From NCBI GenBank assembly GCA_934148845.1, contig CAKPDH010000002.1, positions 248,001 through 312,000 of the forward strand: a stretch of 64,000 nt of DNA, given 5' to 3'. Of the stretch, positions 1 to 8,448 are shown in pieces; position 1 is the first letter of the stretch, and each line of letters begins with the position of its first letter. A program made the translations under genes and the position numbers. The notes below the pieces were generated by a model. The model had not been told where the DNA came from. It did not search any database and saw nothing but the letters and a program-made list of their open reading frames with translations. Source of the stretch: an uncultured Bacilli bacterium. GTDB lineage: Bacteria > Bacillota_I > Bacilli_A > RF39 > UBA660.

Positions 1-1442
1 TAATAAATAACATTAATAAAATAATAGATAGTATTAATATTAACGTAAGTGAAGTTGCTAAATATTTAAATTTTGATCCATCTCATCTTTCAAAGATTAG
101 AAAAGGAACTAGAAATCCATCTAATAAGCAAAAATTTGTATGTTCATTTATTGATTATGTTTTAAAAAAATATAATGACAAAGAAAACAAAGTAAAATTA
201 AGTGATGTTCTTAAATGCGATGTAAAAGAAATTACTACAGATAAATTAAAGAGTTGGGTACTTTTTCACATAGAAGATACCAATACTGAAATAAATAGCT
301 TTTTGAAAAAATTAGATGAATTTAATTTAAATGATTATATTAAAGCTATTAAATTTGATGAACTTAAAATTCCCACTATTCCATTTTATAGATGCAAAAG
401 CAAAAATTATTATGGCATTGAAGAAATGAAATGTGGCGAGTTAGATTTTTTCAAAGCTACAGTTATCGGAAAATCAAAAGAAGATATATTTATGTGTAGT
501 GATATGCCTATGGAAGATATGGCCAAAGATATTGATTTTGGCAAAAAATGGATGTTTGCAATAGCAATGAGTTTAAAAAAAGGATTACATCTTAATATTA
601 TTCATAATTTAAATAGACCTTTCAATGAGATGATGCTTGGTCTTGAAAGTTGGATTCCTATTTATATGACTGGACAAATATCACCATATTATTTTAAAGA
701 TTATAAGGATAAATACTATTGTCATTTAAATTATGTATCGGGAATTTGTGCTCTTGTTGGTGAATGTGTGAAAGGCTATCATAATAAAGGTAAATATTAC
801 TTAACTAGTACAAAAAATGAAGTAAGTTTCTACCATGAAAAAGCAAAATTATTATTATCTAAATCTAGTCCATTAATGAATATATATACAAAAAATGAAA
901 AAGAAGAATTTAAAAAGACTATTAGTAATAGTTTTAACGGGCAAAATATAAAAAGAATTTTTTCATCTTTACCGCTTTTTACTATAGAAAATGATACTCT
1001 TATAAATATTTTAAAAAGAAATAAGATTAGTATAGAAGATATAAATACTATAATAAACTATAAAAATGAAGAAGAGCAATATATAAAAAATACTTTAGTA
1101 AATAGTAAATTAAATGATGTAATATTCAAAGTTAGTAAAAAAGAATTTGATAAAGAGGAAATCTCATTATCACTTGAAAACATTTTTTATGAAAAGAAAA
1201 TTACATATACATATCTAGAATATGAAAAGCATCTAAAGAATACTATAAATTGGGCAAGTAAATACAGTAATTATACAGTTACTTTTAATGAATATAAAAC
1301 ATTTAAAAATATTAACATTGTAATTATTAAAAATTGTTATGTTAAACTCTCAAAATGTTCTAATCCTACTATTCATTTTATTATAAAACATCCTAAGTTA
1401 GTTGAAGCAATTAGTAAATTTGATCCTATTGTAAAAGAATAA
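1..1442 (+). CDS. Large HTH-containing protein, 5' end outside window
   Basis: The frame is open from the left edge (first full codon at base 3) to a TAA at 1440-1442, so the true start lies outside the window; about 480 codons are visible. Near the left edge VSEVAKYLNFDPSHLSKI followed by RKGTRNPS looks like an XRE-type helix-turn-helix. The other ~400 residues belong to no family I can name; a central tract (HNLNRPFNEMMLGLESWIP) has a dense set of aromatic and polar residues typical of a folded domain. I infer a one-component DNA-binding regulator with a C-terminal sensor or effector domain. A TTG at 303 could be taken as a start, but that would cut off the HTH. The gene converges on mnmA across a shared terminator. 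Confidence 0.7.
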   Translation, partial: INNINKIIDSININVSEVAKYLNFDPSHLSKIRKGTRNPSNKQKFVCSFIDYVLKKYNDKENKVKLSDVLKCDVKEITTDKLKSWVLFHIEDTNTEINSFLKKLDEFNLNDYIKAIKFDELKIPTIPFYRCKSKNYYGIEEMKCGELDFFKATVIGKSKEDIFMCSDMPMEDMAKDIDFGKKWMFAIAMSLKKGLHLNIIHNLNRPFNEMMLGLESWIPIYMTGQISPYYFKDYKDKYYCHLNYVSGICALVGECVKGYHNKGKYYLTSTKNEVSFYHEKAKLLLSKSSPLMNIYTKNEKEEFKKTISNSFNGQNIKRIFSSLPLFTIENDTLINILKRNKISIEDINTIINYKNEEEQYIKNTLVNSKLNDVIFKVSKKEFDKEEISLSLENIFYEKKITYTYLEYEKHLKNTINWASKYSNYTVTFNEYKTFKNINIVIIKNCYVKLSKCSNPTIHFIIKHPKLVEAISKFDPIVKE

Positions 1443-1443
1443 A

Positions 1444-1476
1444 AAAGATCAGGCAGGTTTATGCTTGACTTTTTTA
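1444..1476. terminator. Bidirectional terminator, HTH gene / mnmA
   Basis: An A-run, an imperfect stem (AAAAAGATCAGGCA against TGCTTGACTTTTTT, one bulge) and a six-T run lie between two convergent stop codons. This is a factor-independent terminator that can serve both strands. Confidence 0.65.
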
Positions 1477-2577
1477 TAAGTACCATAATTTTTTATTATT
1501 TTTTCTTACCTCTTTTATAATTCCACCGCCAAGGCATACATCTGATAAATACAACACACAGGCTTGACCTGGAGTTACTCTTTTTACACCTTCATAACTA
1601 ACTAATATTTTATTATCATCCATCCAAGTAAGTTTTACAGGTATATCTTTTTGCCTATATCTAAATTTTGCACAACAATCAGTAACTCTCTCATCACCCA
1701 AGTAATTAACATCTTCAATTATACAAGAATCAGATATTAAATAATCATTATCATCACCAAGACATACATATAATATATTTTTATCTAAATCTTTACCAAC
1801 TACAAACATTCTATCTTTTGTACCACCTATATCCAATCCTCGCCTTTGACCTATAGTATAATACATTAGTCCTATATGTTCTCCTAAAACTTCATTTGTA
1901 TCTATATTAACTATTTTTCCTGGAGTATTTGGCAGATAGTTTTTTAAAAAATTATTAAAGTTTCTCTCACCAATAAAACAAATACCTGTTGAATCCTTTT
2001 TAGAAGCAGTAATCAAATCATATTTTTCGGCTATTTTTCTAACATCAGGTTTAAGCATATCACCTATTGGAAATAATACATTTTTTAATTGTTCTTTTGA
2101 TACTTGAGATAAAAAGTATGTTTGATCTTTATTTTCATCTATAGCCTTTAATAATTTACCATTTTCTATTCTAGCATAATGACCTGTTGCTATATAATCA
2201 GCACCTAATTTTTGTGCTTCTTTTGCAAACATATCAAATTTAATATATTTATTACACATTATATCTGGATTTGGTGTTCTACCTTTTTTTAATTCTTCCA
2301 AGAAATATGTAAATACATAATCCCAATATTCTTTTATAAAATCTTTTCTATATAAAGGTATTCCTATCTTATCACAAACCAATTTAGCATCGTTATAATC
2401 AACTTCTTGTGGACAAATGCCAACATTAGATACAGGAGCTCCATCTAATTCACCATCTGCAAAAGAATCCCAGTTACGCATAAATAAACCTATTACTTCA
2501 TATCCTTGTTCTTTTAATCTTATAGCAGCTACTGATGAATCAACCCCACCACTCATACCTATTACAACTTTTTTCAT
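1474..2577 (-). CDS. mnmA: tRNA-specific 2-thiouridylase MnmA
   Basis: Installs the 2-thio group on U34 of Lys, Glu and Gln tRNAs in the cytoplasm, using ATP to adenylate the uridine and a persulfide sulfur donor. The 367-residue length is normal for the family. The ATP-binding PP-loop SGGVDSS sits at residues 9-15, the first catalytic Cys is C108 in TPNPDIMCNKYIKF, and the second, persulfide-carrying Cys is C200 in STGICFIGE. The ATG at 2577 is preceded by GAGGTG at good spacing. It stands alone on the minus strand and shares its terminator with the convergent HTH gene. No cysteine desulfurase gene is next to it. Confidence 0.96.
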   Translation of the reverse strand: MKKVVIGMSGGVDSSVAAIRLKEQGYEVIGLFMRNWDSFADGELDGAPVSNVGICPQEVDYNDAKLVCDKIGIPLYRKDFIKEYWDYVFTYFLEELKKGRTPNPDIMCNKYIKFDMFAKEAQKLGADYIATGHYARIENGKLLKAIDENKDQTYFLSQVSKEQLKNVLFPIGDMLKPDVRKIAEKYDLITASKKDSTGICFIGERNFNNFLKNYLPNTPGKIVNIDTNEVLGEHIGLMYYTIGQRRGLDIGGTKDRMFVVGKDLDKNILYVCLGDDNDYLISDSCIIEDVNYLGDERVTDCCAKFRYRQKDIPVKLTWMDDNKILVSYEGVKRVTPGQACVLYLSDVCLGGGIIKEVRKNNKKLWYL

Positions 2578-2673
2578 ACGTCACCTCAAACCATTTAATA
2601 TTATATCACATAATATTAAATAACAGTTATATTACTTAAACACTTTTTCTATTTTTATTATCTATATTAATAT

Positions 2674-3492
2674 TTAATTTTTATATTTAAAAAGTACTGA
2701 TGGTCTATGTCCCTGGCCAGTTTTCATTTTATTTGTCTTTTCTACTTTATTTGCAATTATTCTTCTAAAGGCGGGGTCAAGTAATTTTTTACCTAATATT
2801 ACTTCATAAACTTGTTGAAGCTCTCCCAATGTAAAATATTCTGGCATCATATTAAATACAATATCTGTATACTCTATCTTATTTTTTAATCTTAATATAC
2901 CACTAGTAATAACTAGGGCATGATCAAACGCTAGCTTATCGTTTTCAATTACTTCATATTTAAACTTATCTGTTGTCTTTTCTTTTAATACTTTTTTTAT
3001 TTTATATTTTATAATTTCATTACCATTATCCAAAGTAACATTTATAAATTTTTCATCTTCAAGAGTTATTACATTAAACCAAGATGCATTTTTAGATATA
3101 TTATACTTTAATTGATTTTTGTCTATTAATGCCATATAAGATGTTGATATAACTCTTGTTCTTGGATCTCTTTTTGGATCACCAAATGTATATAATTGTT
3201 CTATATATATGTTTTTAATATTTGCTTCTTCTAGTAATATTCTCTTAGCAGCGTCTTCTATATCTTCATTTAATTTTACAAATCCACCTGGAAGGCACCA
3301 TTTATTTTTAAACGGATAGTTATCCCTTTTTACTAGAAGTACACTAAAATATTTTTTATTTAATTTCCTATAATTTTCTTGAACTCCATCTGATACACTA
3401 AATATTAATATATCTGTAGTTAAAGATAATCTATCAAATATATTTGGATCATAATCATTTAAAAATTCCTCTTCACTCTTATATTCTTTCAT
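2674..3492 (-). CDS. NrtR-like Nudix-family transcriptional regulator
   Basis: A Nudix domain fills roughly residues 25-165 and a C-terminal part (about 190-270) resembles the winged helix of NrtR, the Nudix-related repressor of NAD synthesis and salvage genes. The Nudix box is degenerate: G72-x5-E78-x7-R86 is kept, but the Glu after that Arg is Ile87 and the late Gly is Asn93, as in family members that bind ADP-ribose-type ligands without hydrolysing them. Directly upstream in the same direction lie pncB and pncA, which fits control of NAD salvage. GAGGTG before the ATG at 3492 favours that start over a GTG at 3498. An active Nudix hydrolase is the alternative reading. Confidence 0.75.
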   Translation of the reverse strand: MKEYKSEEEFLNDYDPNIFDRLSLTTDILIFSVSDGVQENYRKLNKKYFSVLLVKRDNYPFKNKWCLPGGFVKLNEDIEDAAKRILLEEANIKNIYIEQLYTFGDPKRDPRTRVISTSYMALIDKNQLKYNISKNASWFNVITLEDEKFINVTLDNGNEIIKYKIKKVLKEKTTDKFKYEVIENDKLAFDHALVITSGILRLKNKIEYTDIVFNMMPEYFTLGELQQVYEVILGKKLLDPAFRRIIANKVEKTNKMKTGQGHRPSVLFKYKN

Positions 3493-3704
3493 AAACACCT
3501 CTTATATAAGTCTTTTTCTATTTTTGATTATAACACAATTTTTCATAAACAAAAAGTATTACTAAAATTATAAATGGCCTTCCTTTGTATATTAATAATT
3601 ATTTTTAATAAATGTAAACTACTACTTTTAAAACTTTACTAATAATTAATAAAGCATTTAAATCAATTATATATTTACAAATTCATCTTTATTCATATTT
3701 TTAT

Positions 3705-5180
3705 CTACATTTTCTTTACTAAACTTCTATATTCAGAAATCATATTATTTTTAAAATTCACATATTCTTCTGTACCATCAACATAGTATTCATGTGGCAT
3801 CTTTTCTCTTTTTATTTCAGGATATAAAGTATGCATTTGTTCATTGCAATATTTTTGTTTTGTAAAGATATATGGGTCATCATAAATTAATTTTCCATTT
3901 TTAAATATAGGCTTTTGCAATTCTACAAGTTCAAAATCATTTAGTGTGTTCTTCTTCAATGGATCCATAATGCTTACAATAGTTAATTCTCTTTTGCTTG
4001 TTTTCTCACTTCTCCTACACATCACATCAGCTATTGCATATCCTGTTGATTTTGAGTAAACACGATATAATTTTTTATAATCTGGATTTACTATTTTTAA
4101 TGTATCATTACTTAATTTTATTTTTGGAATGATATTACCGTTTTTATCTATTAAAGCTACTTCTTTATAAACACATCCCATTCTACCATTTGGCTTTGAT
4201 ATATTATCACCAACGCCTAGGCTATCAAATTTTGCACCTTGATTAAATAAAGATTCTATAGTTTCTGCATTTAAACCATTACTTAAACAAATTTTTGCTT
4301 GCTTAAATCCTGATTCATCAAGCATTCTTCTAGCCTCTTTTGATAAATATGCTAAATCACCTGAATCTATACGAATCCCAATATTATCAAGAGACATATT
4401 ATTTTCTTTCATATATTTAAATACTTTTATTGCATTAATTACACCACTTTTTAACGTATCAATTGTATCTACTAAAAGAATACAATTATCTGGATATGCC
4501 TTTGCATATGCTAAGAATGCTTCATATTCATTTTCAAATGATTCAATAAAACTATGAGCCATAGTACCCATTGCCTTTATATTTAGCATATCAGCTGCAA
4601 TTACGTTGCTTGTTCCTACACATCCAGCCATTATTCCGTATATTGATGAATCTATCGCAGCTTCAGAACCATCGGCTCTTCTTGCACCAAACTCCATAAC
4701 ACTTACTTTCCCTTTTGTAGATTCTATTATTCTTCTAGCACTTGTCGCATGTTCCATCGCACCATTTATCATAGACAATATTGCAGTTTCGACTATTTGA
4801 GCTTCTATTATTGGTGCTTTTATTGTTATAAGTGGTTCATTTGGAAATACTGGAGTACCATCAACAATTGCATATATATCACCTGTAAATTTAAAATTTT
4901 TTAAATGATTTATAAATTTTTCTGAATAACCATTTCTTCTAAAATAATTTAATTCTTTTTCCGTAAATTTTAAATTTTGAATATAAGGAATTACCTTATC
5001 AAGTCCAGCCATTATTGCATATCCACCATTATTTGGTATTTTTCTAAAAAAAAGATCAAATACAGCCTCTTCACACTCTTTATTATTACTCAAATATCCA
5101 TTTGACATTGTAAATTCATATTCATCACTCATTAAAGTATAATTTCTTGGTAATCTTTCATAGCCATTATATATTTTCAT
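3705..5180 (-). CDS. pncB: Nicotinate phosphoribosyltransferase PncB
   Basis: Makes nicotinate mononucleotide from nicotinate and PRPP with ATP hydrolysis, the entry step of the Preiss-Handler NAD salvage route. The ~491-residue product shows family landmarks such as MEFGARRADG, GTMAHSFIESF (catalytic His region) and DTIDTLKSGV followed by RIDSGDLA (phosphoribosyl site). The frame opens with a GTG at 5189 right after the pncA stop, but the ATG at 5180 is preceded by AGGTGA at ideal spacing and is the better start. Tight coupling with pncA means nicotinamide deamidation and nicotinate capture are made together. The length is typical of the Bacillota-type enzyme. Confidence 0.93.
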   Translation of the reverse strand: MKIYNGYERLPRNYTLMSDEYEFTMSNGYLSNNKECEEAVFDLFFRKIPNNGGYAIMAGLDKVIPYIQNLKFTEKELNYFRRNGYSEKFINHLKNFKFTGDIYAIVDGTPVFPNEPLITIKAPIIEAQIVETAILSMINGAMEHATSARRIIESTKGKVSVMEFGARRADGSEAAIDSSIYGIMAGCVGTSNVIAADMLNIKAMGTMAHSFIESFENEYEAFLAYAKAYPDNCILLVDTIDTLKSGVINAIKVFKYMKENNMSLDNIGIRIDSGDLAYLSKEARRMLDESGFKQAKICLSNGLNAETIESLFNQGAKFDSLGVGDNISKPNGRMGCVYKEVALIDKNGNIIPKIKLSNDTLKIVNPDYKKLYRVYSKSTGYAIADVMCRRSEKTSKRELTIVSIMDPLKKNTLNDFELVELQKPIFKNGKLIYDDPYIFTKQKYCNEQMHTLYPEIKREKMPHEYYVDGTEEYVNFKNNMISEYRSLVKKM

Positions 5181-5189
5181 TATTTTCAC

Positions 5190-5837
5190 CTATTTTAGAA
5201 TTAACTTTAATTCTTTTTCCTTTCTTTTTAATTCCTCTATATTAGGAACAATAATAATTCCAGCTTGCATCATAACTTTTTTTGCTATATTCATCCATTC
5301 TTCCCTATTATGATCGATAGAGTCATAAGTATCAATTGTATTTTCAACAACAAAAATTTTTGCTCTTTTATTTATTTCATCTAAATATCTTGAAAAAGTT
5401 CTAGCAAAATCCATAACACATAAATCTGCACATACTCCTCCAACAACAATTTCATTTAAACTATAATAATTTTTTATGTCATCTTGTAACTTTCTATTAA
5501 GCATACCATTAATTGAATTTTTGTAATAAATCTCTGTGTTTTCTTTATCTTGTTCATCTATAAATTGTGGTATTAATTTAGATTCCTCCGTTTCAAGCAC
5601 ACAGTGTGATGGATACGAATCAAATTCTACTGAATTAGTAGTATGTCCTTCTAATACAAAATTTACTAATTGATTTTCTTTTCTAAATTTGTTAATTAAC
5701 TTTAATTGTTCACTAACTAATTCATTATATTTTGGATTTGCCATATTTCCAAAATTAACAAAGCCATTATTCATATCAATTACAAATAACGCTTTCTTTA
5801 TATTTTTATATTTTTCTTTTTTTGACATTACGTCCAT
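5190..5837 (-). CDS. pncA: Nicotinamidase, isochorismatase family
   Basis: Hydrolyses nicotinamide to nicotinate and ammonia, feeding PncB. The 215-residue protein has the isochorismatase-fold triad: D21 in FVIDMNNGFVNFG, K106 in YYKNSIN and C140 in VGGVCADLCVMDFA. The metal-site residues are less clear than in well-studied PncA proteins, so another cysteine hydrolase of the family is formally possible, but adjacency to pncB makes nicotinamidase very likely. The start at 5837 is supported by AGAAGG seven bases upstream; a second ATG nine bases in is too far from it. It is the first gene of the pncA-pncB pair, with candidate operators just upstream. Confidence 0.9.
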   Translation of the reverse strand: MDVMSKKEKYKNIKKALFVIDMNNGFVNFGNMANPKYNELVSEQLKLINKFRKENQLVNFVLEGHTTNSVEFDSYPSHCVLETEESKLIPQFIDEQDKENTEIYYKNSINGMLNRKLQDDIKNYYSLNEIVVGGVCADLCVMDFARTFSRYLDEINKRAKIFVVENTIDTYDSIDHNREEWMNIAKKVMMQAGIIIVPNIEELKRKEKELKLILK

Positions 5838-5862
5838 ATTATGCCTTCTTTCTTTTTATCAA

Positions 5863-5913
5863 TTTGTTAATAACAAATGGCAATTCAAAACAGAATTTCA
5901 TCTGTTATTAACA
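5863..5913. promoter_or_regulatory. Paired palindromes before pncA, candidate NrtR operator
   Basis: TTTGTTAATAACAAA (5863-5877) is a perfect 7+1+7 palindrome. A second copy of its core, TGTTATTAACA, lies at 5903-5913, centre to centre 38 bp away. Both are 25-75 bp upstream of the pncA start, where a repressor would act. Assigning them to the neighbouring NrtR-like protein is inference; the bound protein is not known from sequence. Confidence 0.45.
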
Positions 5914-6001
5914 TTTTATTAAAAACAATTAAATTTGTCAACTATTTTTAATAAATTTTGGTTGAGCATTTATAAATAACAGTTTTAAAATTCAATATTA
6001 T

Positions 6002-6037
6002 AAAAAATGTCAGCAATTTATCTTGCTAACATTTTTT
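6002..6037 (-). terminator. Terminator of the GNAT-ASCH gene
   Basis: A long stem (AAAAAATGTCAGCAA against TTGCTAACATTTTTT, one mismatch) directly follows the stop codon of the minus-strand gene at 6041 and ends in a six-T run on that strand. Confidence 0.8.
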
Positions 6038-6040
6038 AAT

Positions 6041-6919
6041 TTAACTATTTATATGATTTGGAATTTTAATCACTTCAAATACTTCAAAGATTACTTTAGT
6101 ATCTTTATTAAAATTAGGGTCAATTTTATTAAAATAATTCATATGGCTTTCTCGCCATTCATCTAATGTTTTATTTTCTCCTTCCAATTTAGCTAAATCC
6201 CAAGATATATTTTTAAATTCAGTAACGAAAAGTTTCATTGTTTTTAAAACGCACACACGATTATCATCTAGATCGGTCAATATTGATATATCACCAATTT
6301 TGCAAATATTATCTGACTCATATAAATATGTAGTAGCAGTTTTTTTCCCGTCTAACACAAGATTAACTAATCTATCTGCATCAGCTCCAAAAGTCCATCT
6401 ATCAAGTTTATTTAATAAAACTGTTATTCTTCGCTTTTTACCTAGTGTATCTGTTCCCAAACGTTCATTAATTTTTTTAAAGCCACACTTTTCATAGCAT
6501 TTAATTGCTATTGTATTTGTGCTAAAAGGCCTTAAAACAATACAATCACATAAATAATTTTCATAAATATAATTATTAATATAACTAATAATTTGTGATC
6601 CGATTCCTCTATACAAATATTCTGATTCACCAATAAATATGTCATATTCAAATATATTATTGCAATTGCATAATTCATATATTTTTTCATCATTATATTT
6701 GTATATTTGAACAAAGCCTATTTTTATATTATTATAATTGATAAAAAATAAATATTGTTTTCCATCTAATAATTTGTTCTTATATTTCTTTTCTATTTCA
6801 TAAAATGACAACTTTTTTTGTTCAAACCATTCATAAACAAATTTTTGATTACACCACTTATACATTAATTCATAATTATATTTTTTATCAGTAAAAGAAG
6901 TTAATTGTATTTTACACAT
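6041..6919 (-). CDS. GNAT acetyltransferase fused to an ASCH domain
   Basis: Residues 1-172 form a GNAT N-acetyltransferase resembling aminoglycoside 6'-acetyltransferases, with the acetyl-CoA loop RGIG at 104-107 and the CYEKCGFKKI strand-helix near 141-150. Residues ~174-290 form an ASCH domain, a fold related to PUA and thought to bind RNA or nucleotides; GKKTAT (191-196) and EGENKTLDEWRESH (246-259) are its hallmarks. The two are in one frame with no stop or shift between, so this is a real fusion. The substrate is unknown. Drug acetylation, RNA or ribosomal-protein modification are all possible. GGTGAT precedes the start. It is flanked by terminators, so it is probably a single-gene unit. 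Confidence 0.8.
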   Translation of the reverse strand: MCKIQLTSFTDKKYNYELMYKWCNQKFVYEWFEQKKLSFYEIEKKYKNKLLDGKQYLFFINYNNIKIGFVQIYKYNDEKIYELCNCNNIFEYDIFIGESEYLYRGIGSQIISYINNYIYENYLCDCIVLRPFSTNTIAIKCYEKCGFKKINERLGTDTLGKKRRITVLLNKLDRWTFGADADRLVNLVLDGKKTATTYLYESDNICKIGDISILTDLDDNRVCVLKTMKLFVTEFKNISWDLAKLEGENKTLDEWRESHMNYFNKIDPNFNKDTKVIFEVFEVIKIPNHINS

Positions 6920-6971
6920 TATATCACCACATTTTCATTATAATTATATCATGTATATATTATTTTATATT

Positions 6972-6999
6972 AAAAAGAAGTCCTTATTTAAAGACTTCT
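6972..6999 (-). terminator. Hairpin terminator upstream of the GNAT-ASCH gene
   Basis: AGAAGTC (6976-6982) pairs perfectly with GACTTCT (6993-6999). On the minus strand the stem is followed by a T-run, so it can stop transcripts coming from the HTH-DUF2975 gene. Confidence 0.55.
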
Positions 7000-7136
7000 A
7001 ACCATTTTACACAATATTATTTATAACTTCTACATACCTTTGTATTTATTTTGGAAAGTACCTTGTGCTCACTATGTAACACTGAACAAAAATAACAAAC
7101 CTTATCTAAGTTCAATTTTTTATAATTTTTAAGTGA

Positions 7137-7290
7137 TTATAATTTTATAGTTTCATTTTTATTAATATTAACTAAAATATTAGTACCATTATTTATATTT
7201 TTAATTTTCAATTGACCACTAGAAATTTCATTTATTCCTATAATATATTTAATCTTTTCCAGATTGGCATAATCAAGTGATTTTTTAGTT
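7137..7290 (-). pseudogene. 3' remnant of a histidyl-tRNA synthetase-like gene
   Basis: On the minus strand about 48 codons ending in TAA (7137-7139) read as a C-terminal tail resembling class II histidyl-tRNA synthetase: SLDYANLEKIKYIIGINE, then a KIKNINNGTNILVNI strand. HisRS anticodon-binding domains end this way (a G-x-x-E turn followed by a K-[ND] strand). No start codon, ribosome site or catalytic part is present, and the frame runs backwards into the end of the HTH-DUF2975 gene. I read it as the leftover 3' end of a hisS or hisZ copy that was overwritten. The match is from memory of the family, so a chance resemblance is possible. Confidence 0.5.
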
Positions 7291-7294
7291 TTTA

Positions 7295-8218
7295 TTATTC
7301 ATTTATATCACCATACATTGTTCCTTTTGAATCTAATTGAATTTGATATCCATATTTAAAAACATAAGAAATTGCAAATATTATTAATACCAAAACGTAA
7401 TTTGTTAATTCAATTTCTATATTAAAATCCAATGAATATATTCCACTAGCAATACCACCCAAAACATCTTGAGATAAAATATATAATAATGTAAATAATG
7501 CTATATTTCTAATGTATCCAACATTTTCCATATTAAATGGTGTTTCGTTATCATGAATATTTTTAAATAGCTTTTGAATATTAGAAAACAATCTATTTAC
7601 TGCATACAGAGCAAATATTAAAGATAATTCTATAAATATTGACAATGATAATCTTACGCCTTTAGACATTTCAAGGACTTTTATGATAGTTTCATTTTGA
7701 ACTTCTTTATCAAAATCTACTCTATATTCCTTTTTGTTTTCTAATTTTATTTTTAAAGATTTATCCACTACTTCATAATTAATATTCTTTCCACATACAG
7801 TAGCAGTATTATTTTTAGTATCAATATTTGTATTAATTAGTATATATGTATTAACAAACGTGATCAATCCAGCAATAACAATCGCAATAATGGAGATATA
7901 TTTAAAAATATTACTAATCTCATATATTAACTTTGTAATACTTTTCATTTTAATTTGTTCATCTTTTTTAAACTTAGCAACACTCATTTTGATTTCATCA
8001 TCTAAGAAGTTTATATCAACAAAGTCTTCATGAACCAATTCATTGATTTGACATTTGAATATAGTACATAAAGACATTATATTTTGCATACTTGGATAAT
8101 TTTCACCTGTTTCCCATTTTGAAACGCTTTGCCTTGACACACCAAGCTTTTCTGCTAATTCCTCCTGTGATATTTTTCTAGATTTTCTAATTAGTTTTAA
8201 ATTATCACCAAACTTCAT
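7295..8218 (-). CDS. XRE regulator with membrane DUF2975 domain
   Basis: Residues 6-60 are a classic XRE helix-turn-helix (SQEELAEKLGVSRQSVSKW). After a charged linker, four hydrophobic spans (about 105-127, 193-213, 237-257 and 270-290) with the conserved DNETPFNMENV motif mark a DUF2975 membrane module. The protein is therefore a DNA-binding regulator tethered to the membrane, probably reading a membrane or cell-envelope signal through the loop at ~128-190. Stand-alone DUF2975 proteins are commonly paired with a separate small HTH protein; here the two are fused. AAAGGAGTG precedes the ATG. No obvious target gene is adjacent, because the flanks on both sides are decayed sequence. Confidence 0.8.
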   Translation of the reverse strand: MKFGDNLKLIRKSRKISQEELAEKLGVSRQSVSKWETGENYPSMQNIMSLCTIFKCQINELVHEDFVDINFLDDEIKMSVAKFKKDEQIKMKSITKLIYEISNIFKYISIIAIVIAGLITFVNTYILINTNIDTKNNTATVCGKNINYEVVDKSLKIKLENKKEYRVDFDKEVQNETIIKVLEMSKGVRLSLSIFIELSLIFALYAVNRLFSNIQKLFKNIHDNETPFNMENVGYIRNIALFTLLYILSQDVLGGIASGIYSLDFNIEIELTNYVLVLIIFAISYVFKYGYQIQLDSKGTMYGDINE

Positions 8219-8297
8219 TAGATACCACTCCTTTCATGTATCAAGTTTACAAGAAATTATTATTTAATTCTACCAACTTTTAAGTGCAAAATTAAGT

Positions 8298-8342
8298 AAG
8301 TAATATCACACAATAAAAGTGATAACATTACTTATTTTTTTA
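8298..8342 (+). terminator. Orphan plus-strand terminator-like hairpin
   Basis: AAGTAAT (8298-8304) pairs with ATTACTT (8327-8333) and the nested TATCAC with GTGATA (8319-8324). A run of T follows on the plus strand. No plus-strand gene precedes it, so it may end an unseen transcript or be a relic. Confidence 0.4.
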
Positions 8343-8448
8343 ACCTTATGACTGTTTTTTTATTTTTTGCACACAAATTGCCACATTGTTATCATTATAC
8401 CATTGTTCTCTAAAAATAGTTTATCACTTTTTACACATAAAATATAGT

